Assembly: GCA_046760445.1 (NCBI GenBank)
Contig: JBHIEE010000001.1
Location: forward strand, 1-64,000
Reading direction: 5' to 3'
DNA from: JBHIEE01 sp046760445
GTDB lineage: Bacteria > Acidobacteriota > Aminicenantia > JdFR-78
DNA: 64,000 nucleotides
The translations under genes and the position numbers were made by a program. The notes under the pieces were generated by a model. The model was not told the origin of the DNA. It saw only the letters and a program-made list of their open reading frames with translations, and did not search any database. Below, in pieces: positions 42,691-52,372 of the stretch; the first letter of the stretch is position 1; every line of letters starts with the position of its first letter.

Positions 42691-45600
42691 GTGTCTTTTC
42701 TCCCTCGCACTCAATATGAATTACTCCAGAAAATTGATGAATGTAAAGTCTCCTCTCTCTATCAGGCTTATGATTATTTACACAATCAAGAACTGTTGAT
42801 TAAAATATTTCCTCCTGGTTCTCATATCTCTTGGAAGTGTTTAACCAAATTTCCTTTTTTGCTTCATCCTAATATTCTTCCCATAACTGATACAGGTTAC
42901 CTGTTTAAAAATAAATTTTTCACAGCCAGTCCAAAAATTGAAGGATTACCCCTTTCTTCCTCTCTTTCTCAAGCCAAAGAGGATTTTATTTCCATAGCTT
43001 TTCAATTAGCTAATGCCCTTTCTTTTTTGCATCAGCAAGAAATTATCCATCGGGATATTTCTCTCAATAATATTATCTTGACCCCAGAAGGAAGGATATA
43101 TCTCGCTGATTTAGATTTTTGTTGGTCTATTTCTTCCCGTCAATCTAAGAGAATAGTAGTTGGAACTTTTCCCTATCTTAAGCCAGAAATAATTCAAAGG
43201 AAGGAATATTATACTTATCAATCAGACCTTTATGCTTTGGGTATTGTTTTATTAGAATCATACTTAGGGGAGAAATTTGTTCAAAAGACCCCTGATTTTC
43301 GGATTAACCAGGAGATTGATTTAGTTGAAGAGACAGGAATTCAAAGGCTAATTGAAAAACTTCTCGGAATGGAAAGGAAAAAATATGAAAAAGGAAAGGA
43401 TTTTTTATTAGATTTGTTAATCTATATTCAGAAGAATAAAATTTCACTCGAAAAAATTCCTCTAGAGTATTTAATTGGATTTACCTTTCTGGAAGAGAGG
43501 AGAGAAGAAAAGATACTTAAAGGAATATTAGCTCAAGTAGAAGATTCCCATTCCCGGATAGCAGTATTAATTGGTGAAAAGGAATGTGGAAAAACTTCCC
43601 TTCTTAATAATTTTTGGTTAAGGAATAAATCTTCATCTTCTCTAGGTGTATTTTTGAAAGGAGAGAAATTTTTTAGCTTTCTTAACTCATTAAGCCAACA
43701 GTTAAAATTTTTAATCTCTGAGGAAAACCTTTTTTCGATTAATGATTTTTTTCGGCTTAGAGAGAATCAAAACTTAGATTCATTGACTTTTTCTCAATCA
43801 GCTAAATTTTCTTTTTTTGAAGAGATGCTCTCCTGTTTAAAGCAGATTATTGCTAAAACCAAATGCTCAAGTTTTATCTTCATTGTCGATGATATTGATC
43901 AGAGCGATTCTTTGCTTAAAGAATGCTTAGACTATTTGACTAAAAATTCCCAGAAACTTCCCATTTTGTATATTTTTTCCGTATCTAATCAGAACTCATT
44001 TCTCAGTTCTGATTTTTCTGAGATTAGAATTAAACAATTATCCTTGGAACAATATGAAAGAACAGTTTATTTCCCTTTTTCTACTAAGAAGGGTTTTTTT
44101 AAATATTTATACTTAAAAAGTTCGGGTCATCCCTTTTATTTTGTGGAAATATTGAGAGAATTTTTAAAAACGAAAGAAAAATGCTTGGATTTTTTGCTTT
44201 CAGAGGAACAAAGCTATGACTTTTCTTTTGTTAAGTCTCCTGTGATTAGAGACTTATATCAAAAGAAAGTATCTCGACTTAACCCCATTGAAAAAGAACT
44301 ATTAGAATTTTGTTCATTTTTTCCTGATAAATTTGAGATTGACCAAATTTCCTATCAAAAGCCATATCCTAATATTCAAAAATCTTTATCTCGGTTAGTC
44401 GAATTTGGTTTTATAAAAAGAGTAGATGAGGATAAGTATTGTTTTCTTCAGCCTTGGAAGGATTTGATTTATAGTCAGATTTCCAAAGAGAAACGAAAGG
44501 AAATTCATGCTAATTTAGCCCATCAGGCAGTAAAAGAAGGATTATCTAAATCAACCATAGCTTTTCACTTCCTTCACAGTCAGGATTGCTCGAAAGGAAT
44601 AAAATTTGCCTTAGAAGCAGCCATAGAAGGAAAGGAGAAGTTAATACATGAGGATGGATTGAATATTTTAGAGCAATATCTTACGGTGGTTGACTCAATC
44701 CAAGACAATTGTCTTAAATCAAAATATTTTTTTCTTAAGGGCGAGTTAAACTTGTTAGCGGGCAATTTTTACAAGTCTCAGGAGGACTTGGAGAAAGCTC
44801 TTCAGTTTTCTATTCCAGGGGAGATTGAACAAGGAGAGATTAGACTGAACTTAGCTCGAGCCCTCTATGGTAGTCAGAAGTATGAGTTGGCTCTAAAAGT
44901 GCTAATGGAAAATAAAAATTATTTAGATGAATTAACTTTTTCTTCCGAAATAGAATCCCTTCGTATCAAAAATAACTATTTATTAGCTAAAAATTTATGG
45001 TTGACTGGGCAAACCCAAAAAGCAATTAATGAATTACAAAATTCATATCATCAGGCTTTAAATTTTGATGAACTTTTGGCTGCAAAAGGAAGACTTGACC
45101 TGGGGTATTTTTTAATAATGAGAGGAGAAAAAGAAGAAGCGGAAAAGCATTTGAACGAATGTCTGAAAATTTTCGAGCAATATGAAAAAATAGATGAAAC
45201 TGGCTTTTGCCAGCTGTACTTGGCTTATTTAGAGAGAGAAAAACGTCACTGGAAAGAGTCACTTATTCTTTTGGAAAAAGCTCATAAAAGTTTCTCTATG
45301 GCACGGGATTTATTTTCATTGGCTAAGGTGAGCTCGGATCTCGGCCGGCATTATCTCACCATGGAAAACTGGGAAGAGGCGAAGAATTGGTTTGAGAAAA
45401 GCGAAGAATTATTTTCACAAATCAACAATCCCCGAGGGATTACTCTAGCAAAGTTTAACTTAGGAGAAGTGGCGTTACATGAAGGTGAATGGCACCAGGC
45501 AGAGGAGATTTTTAGAGAAAGTTTAAATTTAGATAGAAAATCAGGCAATCAATGGTCAGTAGCGTATGATTTGAATAGTCTCGGTTATTTATATTATCTA

Positions 45601-47697
45601 AAAGGACAATTTAATTCAGCTGAAGAATGTTTGAAAGAAGGTGTTAAGATATTCCAATCCCTTGAGGGCTTTCAGGAAGAAGCTGATTGTTGGTCTAAAT
45701 TAGCTGAACTCTATATTGAAAAAAAGGAATACCAAATAGCTCGGGATTGTATTAGCCAAGGAAGTAAAATTGTCCAGAATATTAATTCAGCTGAGTTAAA
45801 ATTAAAGTTCGGATTTCTCAGTGGAATGCTGGCTTTTTATCAGAATGATTTAATCGCAGAGAAGATAGTCTCAGATATTCTAACTGAGGCTCAGGAGATG
45901 GGAATAAAGTCCTTAGTTGGCCGAGCCTGGCTATTAAAAGGAAAAGTTCTTAAAGATAAACATCCCCGAGAGGCAAAAGCTGCTTTTTTAGAAGGAATAA
46001 GAATATTTAAAAAGCTTAAAGATCCATATTGGCAGGCCGAAGCTTTTATTGACTACTATCAGGTCTTTCCAGATTTGCTCAGTCAATCCTCAGCCAGAGC
46101 TAATCTTCTCTGGGCAAAGGATACCTTAAAGAAATTGGCTTCTTTTAAAGCAAACTCGGCAGAGGAGTTAATTTCTCATTATCTTCCTCAAGAGGCAATA
46201 ACTTACCAGATAAAGGAGGAAGCAACCGAGTGGGTGGGGCGGTCACTCCCTGCTCTCCAGCAACTTCAGCCACCCTCTGGTATTCTCAACCAGCTTTTAG
46301 ACTTGATTCTTCAGGAAATTCCAGCCGAAAGGGCAGCAGCTTTTTTGCTCGATGATCAAGGAGAAATTGTTTATAGAAAGTCGCGAAATAAAAATATAGA
46401 TGAACAGGATATCAGTATTAGCTTAATTAAAAGATCATTTAGAGAAAAGAGAGCGTTAATATTAAATAATCTAAAAACAGATCCTCAATTTAAAGATAAT
46501 GAGAGCGTCATTATTCATGACTTGGATAGTGTCGTTTGTCTTCCTTTGACTATTGAAGGTAAGACAGCTGGGGTAATTTACTTAGATCGAAAAATAGGTT
46601 TTAGGCCATTTTCCCATCGGGATGTGGAGTTTTTAATTGCTATTTCAACACCAATTAGCTTGGTCTTGAAAAATTCTCTCGAATTTCAGACCCTGAGAGA
46701 GAAACTGGATGCTAAATATAAATTTCCCATAATTGGGCAGTCTCGGCAGATGGAAAGGGTCTTTTCCATTATGGATAGAGTTAAAGATTTAGATGTTCCG
46801 GTTTTAATTTCAGGAGAAAGTGGAACAGGAAAGGAACTCATTGCTCGAGCAATCCATTACCAAGGAGCAAGAAAAAATAAAGAATTTGTGGCTGTTAACT
46901 GCAGTGCTTTGCCGGAGAATTTGCTGGAAGCAGAATTATTTGGCTATATTAAAGGAGCTTTCACGGGAGCAAACCGTGATAGAAAAGGGTTGATTGAGGA
47001 AGCTGAGGGTGGGACTTTTTTTCTGGATGAAATAGGGGACTTATCTCTTAGCCTTCAATCTAAATTACTTCGAGTTCTTCAGGAAAAAGAAATAAGAAGG
47101 ATAGGTGAGAACAAAACCCGTAAGATTAATGTTCGATTTATCAGTGCGACCAATAAAAATTTAGACAGGGAAATAGAAAAAGGTAATTTCAGGGAGGATC
47201 TTTACTATCGTATTAAGGTAATTCCCATTGAAGTGCCCCCACTTAGAAAAAGAAGAGAAGATATACCTTTATTGGCTGATCACTTTTTGAAAAAATATAG
47301 CCAGCAAATGGGAAAAGAAAGAGTTTATTTTTCTCCAGAAGCAATAGAAATGTTAATCAATTATTCTTGGCCAGGAAATATCAGAGAATTGGAAAATGAG
47401 ATTCAGCGAATATTAGTGTTTTTAGGAGAGGAAACTTTAATTAAAAAAGAGCATCTTTCTTTTAAAATAATTCCTGAAGAGGAAAGAGAAATTACCTTTG
47501 ATTCATATCCCAATCTTAGTCAGGCGAGAGAACAATTCGAGAAAAATTTTGTACTTCAGGCTTTAGTCAGAAACAACTACAATCAGTCTAAGACTGCACG
47601 AAATATTGGTCTTTCCCGTCAAGGTCTTCTTAAGGCAATGAAAAAATATAACATAGCATTAAAGAGAGACTTAATGAAAAACGAACAAGAAGAATAA
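42691..47697 (+). CDS. giant kinase-like/ATPase/TPR/GAF/sigma54 activator
   Basis: A 1668-residue single-chain regulator. Residues 8-245 have a protein-kinase fold: K38 is kept, but the glycine loop is lost, the catalytic loop is H120-R-D-I-S-L-N-N127 (the usual lysine is replaced), and D-F-G is D140-L-D. Kinase activity is therefore doubtful. A P-loop ATPase follows (G-E-K-E-C-G-K-T at 295-302, V-D-D near 399). TPRs span roughly 640-1150 and a GAF sensor 1195-1335. The sigma54 AAA+ domain has G-E-S-G-T-G-K-E from 1375 and G-A-F-T-G-A at 1422, then a Fis-type helix-turn-helix near 1627-1650. It should activate sigma54 promoters. Opp-type permeases follow. Confidence 0.9.
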   Translation: MSFLPRTQYELLQKIDECKVSSLYQAYDYLHNQELLIKIFPPGSHISWKCLTKFPFLLHPNILPITDTGYLFKNKFFTASPKIEGLPLSSSLSQAKEDFISIAFQLANALSFLHQQEIIHRDISLNNIILTPEGRIYLADLDFCWSISSRQSKRIVVGTFPYLKPEIIQRKEYYTYQSDLYALGIVLLESYLGEKFVQKTPDFRINQEIDLVEETGIQRLIEKLLGMERKKYEKGKDFLLDLLIYIQKNKISLEKIPLEYLIGFTFLEERREEKILKGILAQVEDSHSRIAVLIGEKECGKTSLLNNFWLRNKSSSSLGVFLKGEKFFSFLNSLSQQLKFLISEENLFSINDFFRLRENQNLDSLTFSQSAKFSFFEEMLSCLKQIIAKTKCSSFIFIVDDIDQSDSLLKECLDYLTKNSQKLPILYIFSVSNQNSFLSSDFSEIRIKQLSLEQYERTVYFPFSTKKGFFKYLYLKSSGHPFYFVEILREFLKTKEKCLDFLLSEEQSYDFSFVKSPVIRDLYQKKVSRLNPIEKELLEFCSFFPDKFEIDQISYQKPYPNIQKSLSRLVEFGFIKRVDEDKYCFLQPWKDLIYSQISKEKRKEIHANLAHQAVKEGLSKSTIAFHFLHSQDCSKGIKFALEAAIEGKEKLIHEDGLNILEQYLTVVDSIQDNCLKSKYFFLKGELNLLAGNFYKSQEDLEKALQFSIPGEIEQGEIRLNLARALYGSQKYELALKVLMENKNYLDELTFSSEIESLRIKNNYLLAKNLWLTGQTQKAINELQNSYHQALNFDELLAAKGRLDLGYFLIMRGEKEEAEKHLNECLKIFEQYEKIDETGFCQLYLAYLEREKRHWKESLILLEKAHKSFSMARDLFSLAKVSSDLGRHYLTMENWEEAKNWFEKSEELFSQINNPRGITLAKFNLGEVALHEGEWHQAEEIFRESLNLDRKSGNQWSVAYDLNSLGYLYYLKGQFNSAEECLKEGVKIFQSLEGFQEEADCWSKLAELYIEKKEYQIARDCISQGSKIVQNINSAELKLKFGFLSGMLAFYQNDLIAEKIVSDILTEAQEMGIKSLVGRAWLLKGKVLKDKHPREAKAAFLEGIRIFKKLKDPYWQAEAFIDYYQVFPDLLSQSSARANLLWAKDTLKKLASFKANSAEELISHYLPQEAITYQIKEEATEWVGRSLPALQQLQPPSGILNQLLDLILQEIPAERAAAFLLDDQGEIVYRKSRNKNIDEQDISISLIKRSFREKRALILNNLKTDPQFKDNESVIIHDLDSVVCLPLTIEGKTAGVIYLDRKIGFRPFSHRDVEFLIAISTPISLVLKNSLEFQTLREKLDAKYKFPIIGQSRQMERVFSIMDRVKDLDVPVLISGESGTGKELIARAIHYQGARKNKEFVAVNCSALPENLLEAELFGYIKGAFTGANRDRKGLIEEAEGGTFFLDEIGDLSLSLQSKLLRVLQEKEIRRIGENKTRKINVRFISATNKNLDREIEKGNFREDLYYRIKVIPIEVPPLRKRREDIPLLADHFLKKYSQQMGKERVYFSPEAIEMLINYSWPGNIRELENEIQRILVFLGEETLIKKEHLSFKIIPEEEREITFDSYPNLSQAREQFEKNFVLQALVRNNYNQSKTARNIGLSRQGLLKAMKKYNIALKRDLMKNEQEE

Positions 47698-47729
47698 TCA
47701 CCCCTTTTTGTTTTAATAGGCAGGATAAA

Positions 47730-48662
47730 GTGAGCCGATTTTTATTAAGAAGATTTACTACCACTCTAATTGTCCTCTGGGGAGTAGGAACGCTGGTTTT
47801 TTTGTTAATTCATTTTATTCCCGGAGACCCTATTGAGGCAATGTTAGGAGAGACTGCTCAACAGACTGATATTGAGGATCTGAGAGAAAGATTAGGCTTA
47901 AATCAACCATTATTAATTCAATATAAAAACTATTTTTTGGGATTAATTCAGGGGGATTTGGGAATTTCCATTGCTTCTGGTAGAAAAGTCACTCAGGAAA
48001 TTTGGCATCATTTTCCTGCTACAGCAGAATTAGCCCTGGCAAGCATTGTGGTTGCTCTTTTAGTCTCTTTTCCTCTGGGCATTTTGGCTGCGGTGAAAAA
48101 GGATTCTCCCTGGGATATAACAGCCACGGTAGTTTCTACCTTAGGATTAGCTATCCCTAATTTCTGGCTTGGACCTTTACTAATTATTTTATTTTCAATA
48201 AAATTTGGTATCTTTCCGGTTTCAGGTCGAGGAAGTATCGCTCACCTCATTTTACCCGCAATTACATTAGGCACTGCTTTAGCAGCACTTTTAACCAGAA
48301 TTATTAAAACAAGCGTTGTTGAGGAATTAAGAGAAGATTATGTCCGAACTGCTCTGGCCAAAGGATTAAGCAAGAGAAAAGTATTAATGAAACATGTTCT
48401 TAGAAATGCCTTGATTCCTATTGTGACCATTATGGGATTACAGATTGGTAGTTTATTGACGGGAGCAATTATTACTGAGACTATATTTTCCTGGCCAGGA
48501 ATAGGAAGATTAATTATTCGGGCCATAAATCAGAGAGATTATCCCTTGGTTCAAGGAGTAATTATTTTTATTGCTTTTATTTATATTAGTGTCAATTTCA
48601 TAACTGATATAGTTTATGCCATTATTGACCCAAGAATAAGGTATGAGGCTTCACCAAGATGA
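47730..48662 (+). CDS. dppB: oligopeptide/dipeptide ABC permease, OppB/DppB type
   Basis: Inner-membrane permease of 310 residues with six hydrophobic helices. The opening R-R-F-T-T-T-L-I-V-L and F-I-P-G-D-P are typical of the DppB/OppB subfamily. The cytoplasmic EAA loop, R-E-D-Y-V-R-T-A-L-A-K-G-L, contacts the ATPase. The GTG start has AGGA upstream and lies 32 bases after the regulator. The neighbouring subunit overlaps by 4 bases. Binding protein and ATPase genes are absent, so the transporter is completed elsewhere or borrows partners. Confidence 0.92.
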   Translation: MSRFLLRRFTTTLIVLWGVGTLVFLLIHFIPGDPIEAMLGETAQQTDIEDLRERLGLNQPLLIQYKNYFLGLIQGDLGISIASGRKVTQEIWHHFPATAELALASIVVALLVSFPLGILAAVKKDSPWDITATVVSTLGLAIPNFWLGPLLIILFSIKFGIFPVSGRGSIAHLILPAITLGTALAALLTRIIKTSVVEELREDYVRTALAKGLSKRKVLMKHVLRNALIPIVTIMGLQIGSLLTGAIITETIFSWPGIGRLIIRAINQRDYPLVQGVIIFIAFIYISVNFITDIVYAIIDPRIRYEASPR

Positions 48663-49474
48663 AAATTAGAGAGAATTTATCATTATCGCTCGGATTTTTT
48701 TTATTAATTCTAATCTCTCTTTTTGCGGTATTGATTCCTATCTTCCACAAGGGTTCGATTACTGAAATTGACTTAGAGCATCGTCTTTCCCCTCCATCTA
48801 AATCTTATCCTCTAGGGAGAGATGAATTAGGAAGGGATGAACTGGCCAGGATTGCTTATGGAGCCAGAATTTCTTTGTTTGTTGGCTTCTCAGTTGTTTT
48901 TATTTCAGCTTTTGTAGGTCTAATTATGGGGCTCATTTCTGGGTTTGTCGGAGGAATGATGGATGAGATAATTATGCGTCTGGTAGACATTTTGCTTTCT
49001 TTTCCCGGGATATTATTAGCTATTGCTATGGTTGCTTTTTTTGGGCCGAGCCTTCCCAATTTGATTTTTGCTTTGGTAATAACTGGATGGGTGGGCTATT
49101 CCCGCCTGGCAAGAGGTCAAGTTTTAAAACTCAAAGAGATGGATTTCATTTTGGCTGCCCGGGCAATCGGTGCTTCTTCTTGGAGAATAATATTTCATCA
49201 TTTAATGCCAAATGTTTTGCCTCTCTTGGTTGTTCAAGCCTCTCTTGGGATTGCGGCTGCTATTTTGGCTGAATCAGGACTTAGCTTTTTGGGTCTTGGA
49301 GTTCAACCTCCTACCCCTTCCTGGGGAGCAATGATAGATCAGGGGAGAAATCATCTTTTTGAAGCTTCCTGGTTAACTATATTTCCTGGAGTAGCTTTGC
49401 TAATTACTATTCTAGGATTTAATTTATTAGGTGAAGGCTTAAGGAAAATATTAACTCCTAAAGAAATAAGGTGA
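48659..49474 (+). CDS. dppC: oligopeptide/dipeptide ABC permease, OppC/DppC type
   Basis: Second permease subunit, 271 residues, with an N-terminal helix and five further helices. It has the characteristic P-L-G-R-D-E-L-G-R-D segment near residues 51-60, the EAA loop with A-A-R-A-I-G-A near 166, and the closing P-P-T-P-S-W-G motif near 222. Overlap with the OppB-type gene is 4 bases. A decayed antiporter gene on the other strand follows instead of the expected ATPases oppD and oppF. Confidence 0.92.
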   Translation: MKIRENLSLSLGFFLLILISLFAVLIPIFHKGSITEIDLEHRLSPPSKSYPLGRDELGRDELARIAYGARISLFVGFSVVFISAFVGLIMGLISGFVGGMMDEIIMRLVDILLSFPGILLAIAMVAFFGPSLPNLIFALVITGWVGYSRLARGQVLKLKEMDFILAARAIGASSWRIIFHHLMPNVLPLLVVQASLGIAAAILAESGLSFLGLGVQPPTPSWGAMIDQGRNHLFEASWLTIFPGVALLITILGFNLLGEGLRKILTPKEIR

Positions 49475-49490
49475 TTTTTCAGATTAAATT

Positions 49491-49745
49491 TCAATAAAAA
49501 AATAAATTCATTTTTGAACTGCCGATCTGGGTCTCATCACCCCGGATTTTGGATGCCATAGTAAAGCCAGTAAAACCATAAATAGTTAAAATGATAACAG
49601 AGGCATAGTTCATTATTGCCTAAGGAAGATACTTAAGGTTGGAACACTAATTGTTCCAGTGATATAAACCCCAGCCATACTCCAAGGTATAATAGGAACG
49701 ATGATTGCACCTGACTCTTCAATAATTCGTGGCTTTGTTATTTGA
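49491..49745 (-). pseudogene. nhaC: remnant of an NhaC-family Na+/H+ antiporter gene
   Basis: Translating the minus strand yields two adjoining pieces. The first, ending at about 49620, reads R-I-I-E-E-S-G then P-I-I-P-W-S-M-A-G-V-Y-I-T-G-T-I-S-V-P-T-L. The second, in another frame, reads A-I-M-N-Y-A-S-V-I-I-L-T-I-Y-G-F-T-G-F-T and stops at TGA (49491-49493). Together they match the last two conserved blocks of NhaC. One frameshift and an in-frame TAG separate them near 49620, and the N-terminal two thirds are missing. The upstream break coincides with a repeat phrase. Confidence 0.75.
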
Positions 49746-49931
49746 CATTTTATGTATTTCCTCTGTGTTCTCTATGATTTTCATAATTCTTTCATGTTAT
49801 TCTTGATACTACCGATATATGAAATTTCTTTTTCTAAAATACTTGAGCAAGGACATTTTCTTATAGCCAATTAAATATTATCTAACTTGTTTCGATTCAA
49901 GAGATTTTCAGAAATTATTATTTATCCATGA
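49746..49931. other. repeat phrase and non-coding remainder of the gap
   Basis: The phrase CTCTGTGTTCTCTATG near 49761-49776 matches CTCTGTGG-type words at 58494-58506 and in the leaders at 30038 and 58171. The remaining 120 bases are AT-rich with no gene, hairpin or promoter that I can support. Confidence 0.5.
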
Positions 49932-51251
49932 TTATCGCAGGATGTCATTTTTCTTAATCCAGATTTCAAGCGTTCTCAAGGCCCTTTGAGCTAAAATAAA
50001 TCTCCTTTTTCTTTTTCCTCTCACAGGGGGAGAAAGAGAAGGGAGTAGTCCAAAAGTAAATTTTACAGGCTGGAAGTTTTCTGAATTAGCTTTAGATATA
50101 TAATTTCCAAGGGTTCCAAGAGCTGCTTCCTGAGGAAAGGGAAGGAGCTTTTTGCCTTGAACCAATCTTGAGACATTAATTCCTGCTATCAGTCCTGAAG
50201 CAATTGATTCAACATATCCTTCTACTCCTGACAACTGGCCAATAATGAATAAGCTTTTTCTTTTTTTTGTCTGGAAAAAATTATTAAGAATTGAAGAAGC
50301 ATTAATATAGGTATTCCGATGCATCACTCCAAATCGGACAAATTCTGCCTTTTCCAATCCAGGAATCATTCGGAAAATTCTCTCTTGTTCTTTCCATTTG
50401 AGTCGTGTCTGAAATCCAACGAGCTGATAATGTTCAACTGCTAAATCATCTTGTCGGAGCTGGACAACGGCATAGGGTCTTTTTCCTGTTTGAGGATTAA
50501 TTATTCCGACAGGTCTTAATGGCCCAAAAAGAAGAGTATTCTTTCCTCGACGAGCCATTTCCTCGATAGGGAGACAACTTTCAAAAAAATTATTTTTTTC
50601 GAAAGGATGAAGTTCTACTACTTCTGCTTTGATTAAAGCCTGATAAAAATTTTCATATTTTTCTTCACTCAGCGAAGCATTCAAATAATCAGGGCTTCCT
50701 TTGTTATATCTTGATGCTCGGAAAACCTTGGTGTAATCAATTGACTCGGCCAAAACAATGGGAGAGGTGGCGTCATAAAAATAAAGATTTTCCTTCCCTG
50801 TAAATTTCATTAAATTTTGGAGAAGGTTATCTGAAGTAAGAGGGCCAGAGGCAATAATTACTATTTCAGATGAAGGTATTTCCTTTACTTCTTTCCTTTT
50901 AATCTCAATGTTTTTATTTAATCCAATCTGGTAGGTTACCCATTCAGCAAATTTTTTACGGTCAACACAGAGAGTCTGACCTCCGGGGACCCTGAATTTT
51001 TCTGCCCCTTTTATTAGTAATGAGTCAATTCTTTTTAATTCTTCCTTTAAAAGCCCACTTGGCGTACCAAAGTTCATTGAGCCAAGTGAATTAGAGCAAA
51101 CCAGCTCAGCAAAATAGGAAGAATTATGAGCTGGGGTAAATTTCTCTGGTCTCATCTCATAAAGTAAGACTTTTATTCCCCTTTTAGCTATTTGATATGC
51201 TGCTTCTGAACCAGCAAGTCCAGCACCAATAATAATTATTTGATTCTTCAT
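49932..51251 (-). CDS. trmFO: folate-dependent tRNA-U54 methyltransferase TrmFO
   Basis: FAD enzyme that makes 5-methyluridine at tRNA position 54 using methylene-THF. The FAD dinucleotide motif G-A-G-L-A-G-S is at residues 8-14, followed by Y-E-M-R-P, T-P-A-H and the C-S-N-S-L motif typical of TrmFO. R-Y-N-K-G and P-L-R-P-V-G-I further support it. Length is 439. It is divergent from the Mre11-like gene across a 74-base AT-rich gap. Its use of methylene-THF makes it a second folate-linked gene here besides the cyclodeaminase. Confidence 0.95.
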   Translation of the reverse strand: MKNQIIIIGAGLAGSEAAYQIAKRGIKVLLYEMRPEKFTPAHNSSYFAELVCSNSLGSMNFGTPSGLLKEELKRIDSLLIKGAEKFRVPGGQTLCVDRKKFAEWVTYQIGLNKNIEIKRKEVKEIPSSEIVIIASGPLTSDNLLQNLMKFTGKENLYFYDATSPIVLAESIDYTKVFRASRYNKGSPDYLNASLSEEKYENFYQALIKAEVVELHPFEKNNFFESCLPIEEMARRGKNTLLFGPLRPVGIINPQTGKRPYAVVQLRQDDLAVEHYQLVGFQTRLKWKEQERIFRMIPGLEKAEFVRFGVMHRNTYINASSILNNFFQTKKRKSLFIIGQLSGVEGYVESIASGLIAGINVSRLVQGKKLLPFPQEAALGTLGNYISKANSENFQPVKFTFGLLPSLSPPVRGKRKRRFILAQRALRTLEIWIKKNDILR

Positions 51252-51325
51252 TTTATTAGTATTAAATTATAGCCATAAATTATTTTTAATTTAAGAGGTT
51301 ATTATAGTATATTAATAAAGAAAAA

Positions 51326-52372
51326 ATGAAAATTATTCATACGGCTGATATTCATCTTGGAGGAAGAAGGACAGAAGATATTTTTGCTCAGCTAAAAAAA
51401 ATAATAGATTTAATTCAAAAAGAAAAAGTGGAAGTTTTGATTATTGCCGGTGATTTGTTTGACCGGGAAATGAGCGCTACCTCTACCATTCGGGACAGAG
51501 TGAAAAATCTATTTTCTCAAATTCCTCAAACTGAAATATTTATCCTTCCCGGAAATCATGATCAGGAAGAGCCTTATCGGGATGAGTTTTATTATGGTCC
51601 TAATGTAGAAGTATTGAAGAAGAGACCAATGGAAGTAAAAAAAATAGGCAATGTAGAAATATATTTTTTTCCTTTTTATGATCAAGGCTCAAGTCAGGAA
51701 ATGGTGAAGTCTGCAATTGCTAATCCCTCGCAGGCTGAATTCAAAATTGGGGTTGTTCATGGTACCTATATGGAAAACAAGGAAATAAGAGACCATCTTC
51801 TTTTTCAAAATGAAGGTTATTATCCCATCTTTTCTTCTGATTTAAGAGAAATGAATTTAGATTATTTAGCTTTGGGACATTTTCATTATCACCGTTTGTG
51901 GCAGGATGGAGAAACCTGGTGCGGTTATCCAGGAACAATTGAAATCCTTTCCTTTAAAGAACTTGATGAGCGAAAAGTAATAATGCTTGAAATTAAGGAT
52001 AAAGTAAGTCCTTACCCTATCAATATTGGAATGCAGAAAAAAGTTGGCTCAGTTACTCTCGATATCCAGGAGATAGATAAATTAAAAGAAATAAGAAAAA
52101 ATTATGATATTTTGAAAGTGACTGTTAAAGGAATAGTTAAAAATGAAAAAGAAACAGCTAAGAAACTCATTCAATTGGAAAAAGAATATAGTTTTTATCA
52201 ACTGGAAAACCAGACCAAATCATTTGCTTCAATTGAAGAAACTAAATTAGGGCAGATGATCAAAGAGAGGATTGAAGAGAAAATAAAGCTTGAACCAGAA
52301 AAAAAAGAATTCTGGAAAGATGTTTTAATGGCTGGTTTTGAAATCTTAGAATCTGGAATGAGTCGTAAATGA
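51326..52372 (+). CDS. sbcD: Mre11/SbcD-like DNA nuclease
   Basis: Calcineurin-like metallophosphoesterase of 348 residues with the nuclease motifs in order: T-A-D-I-H-L-G at 6-12, A-G-D-L-F-D-R near 46, L-P-G-N-H-D near 77, V-V-H-G-T-Y near 148 and G-H-F-H-Y-H near 188. These ligate two metal ions for double-strand end processing. The partner gene overlaps by 4 bases and is YhaN-like, so the pair may be closer to Bacillus YhaO/YhaN than to classical SbcCD. Confidence 0.9.
   Translation: MKIIHTADIHLGGRRTEDIFAQLKKIIDLIQKEKVEVLIIAGDLFDREMSATSTIRDRVKNLFSQIPQTEIFILPGNHDQEEPYRDEFYYGPNVEVLKKRPMEVKKIGNVEIYFFPFYDQGSSQEMVKSAIANPSQAEFKIGVVHGTYMENKEIRDHLLFQNEGYYPIFSSDLREMNLDYLALGHFHYHRLWQDGETWCGYPGTIEILSFKELDERKVIMLEIKDKVSPYPINIGMQKKVGSVTLDIQEIDKLKEIRKNYDILKVTVKGIVKNEKETAKKLIQLEKEYSFYQLENQTKSFASIEETKLGQMIKERIEEKIKLEPEKKEFWKDVLMAGFEILESGMSRK

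Noticed and set aside
49491..49931. Riboswitch or structured RNA in the gap before trmFO
   Set aside because: The first half translates convincingly as broken NhaC sequence, and no strong stem is visible in the remainder.
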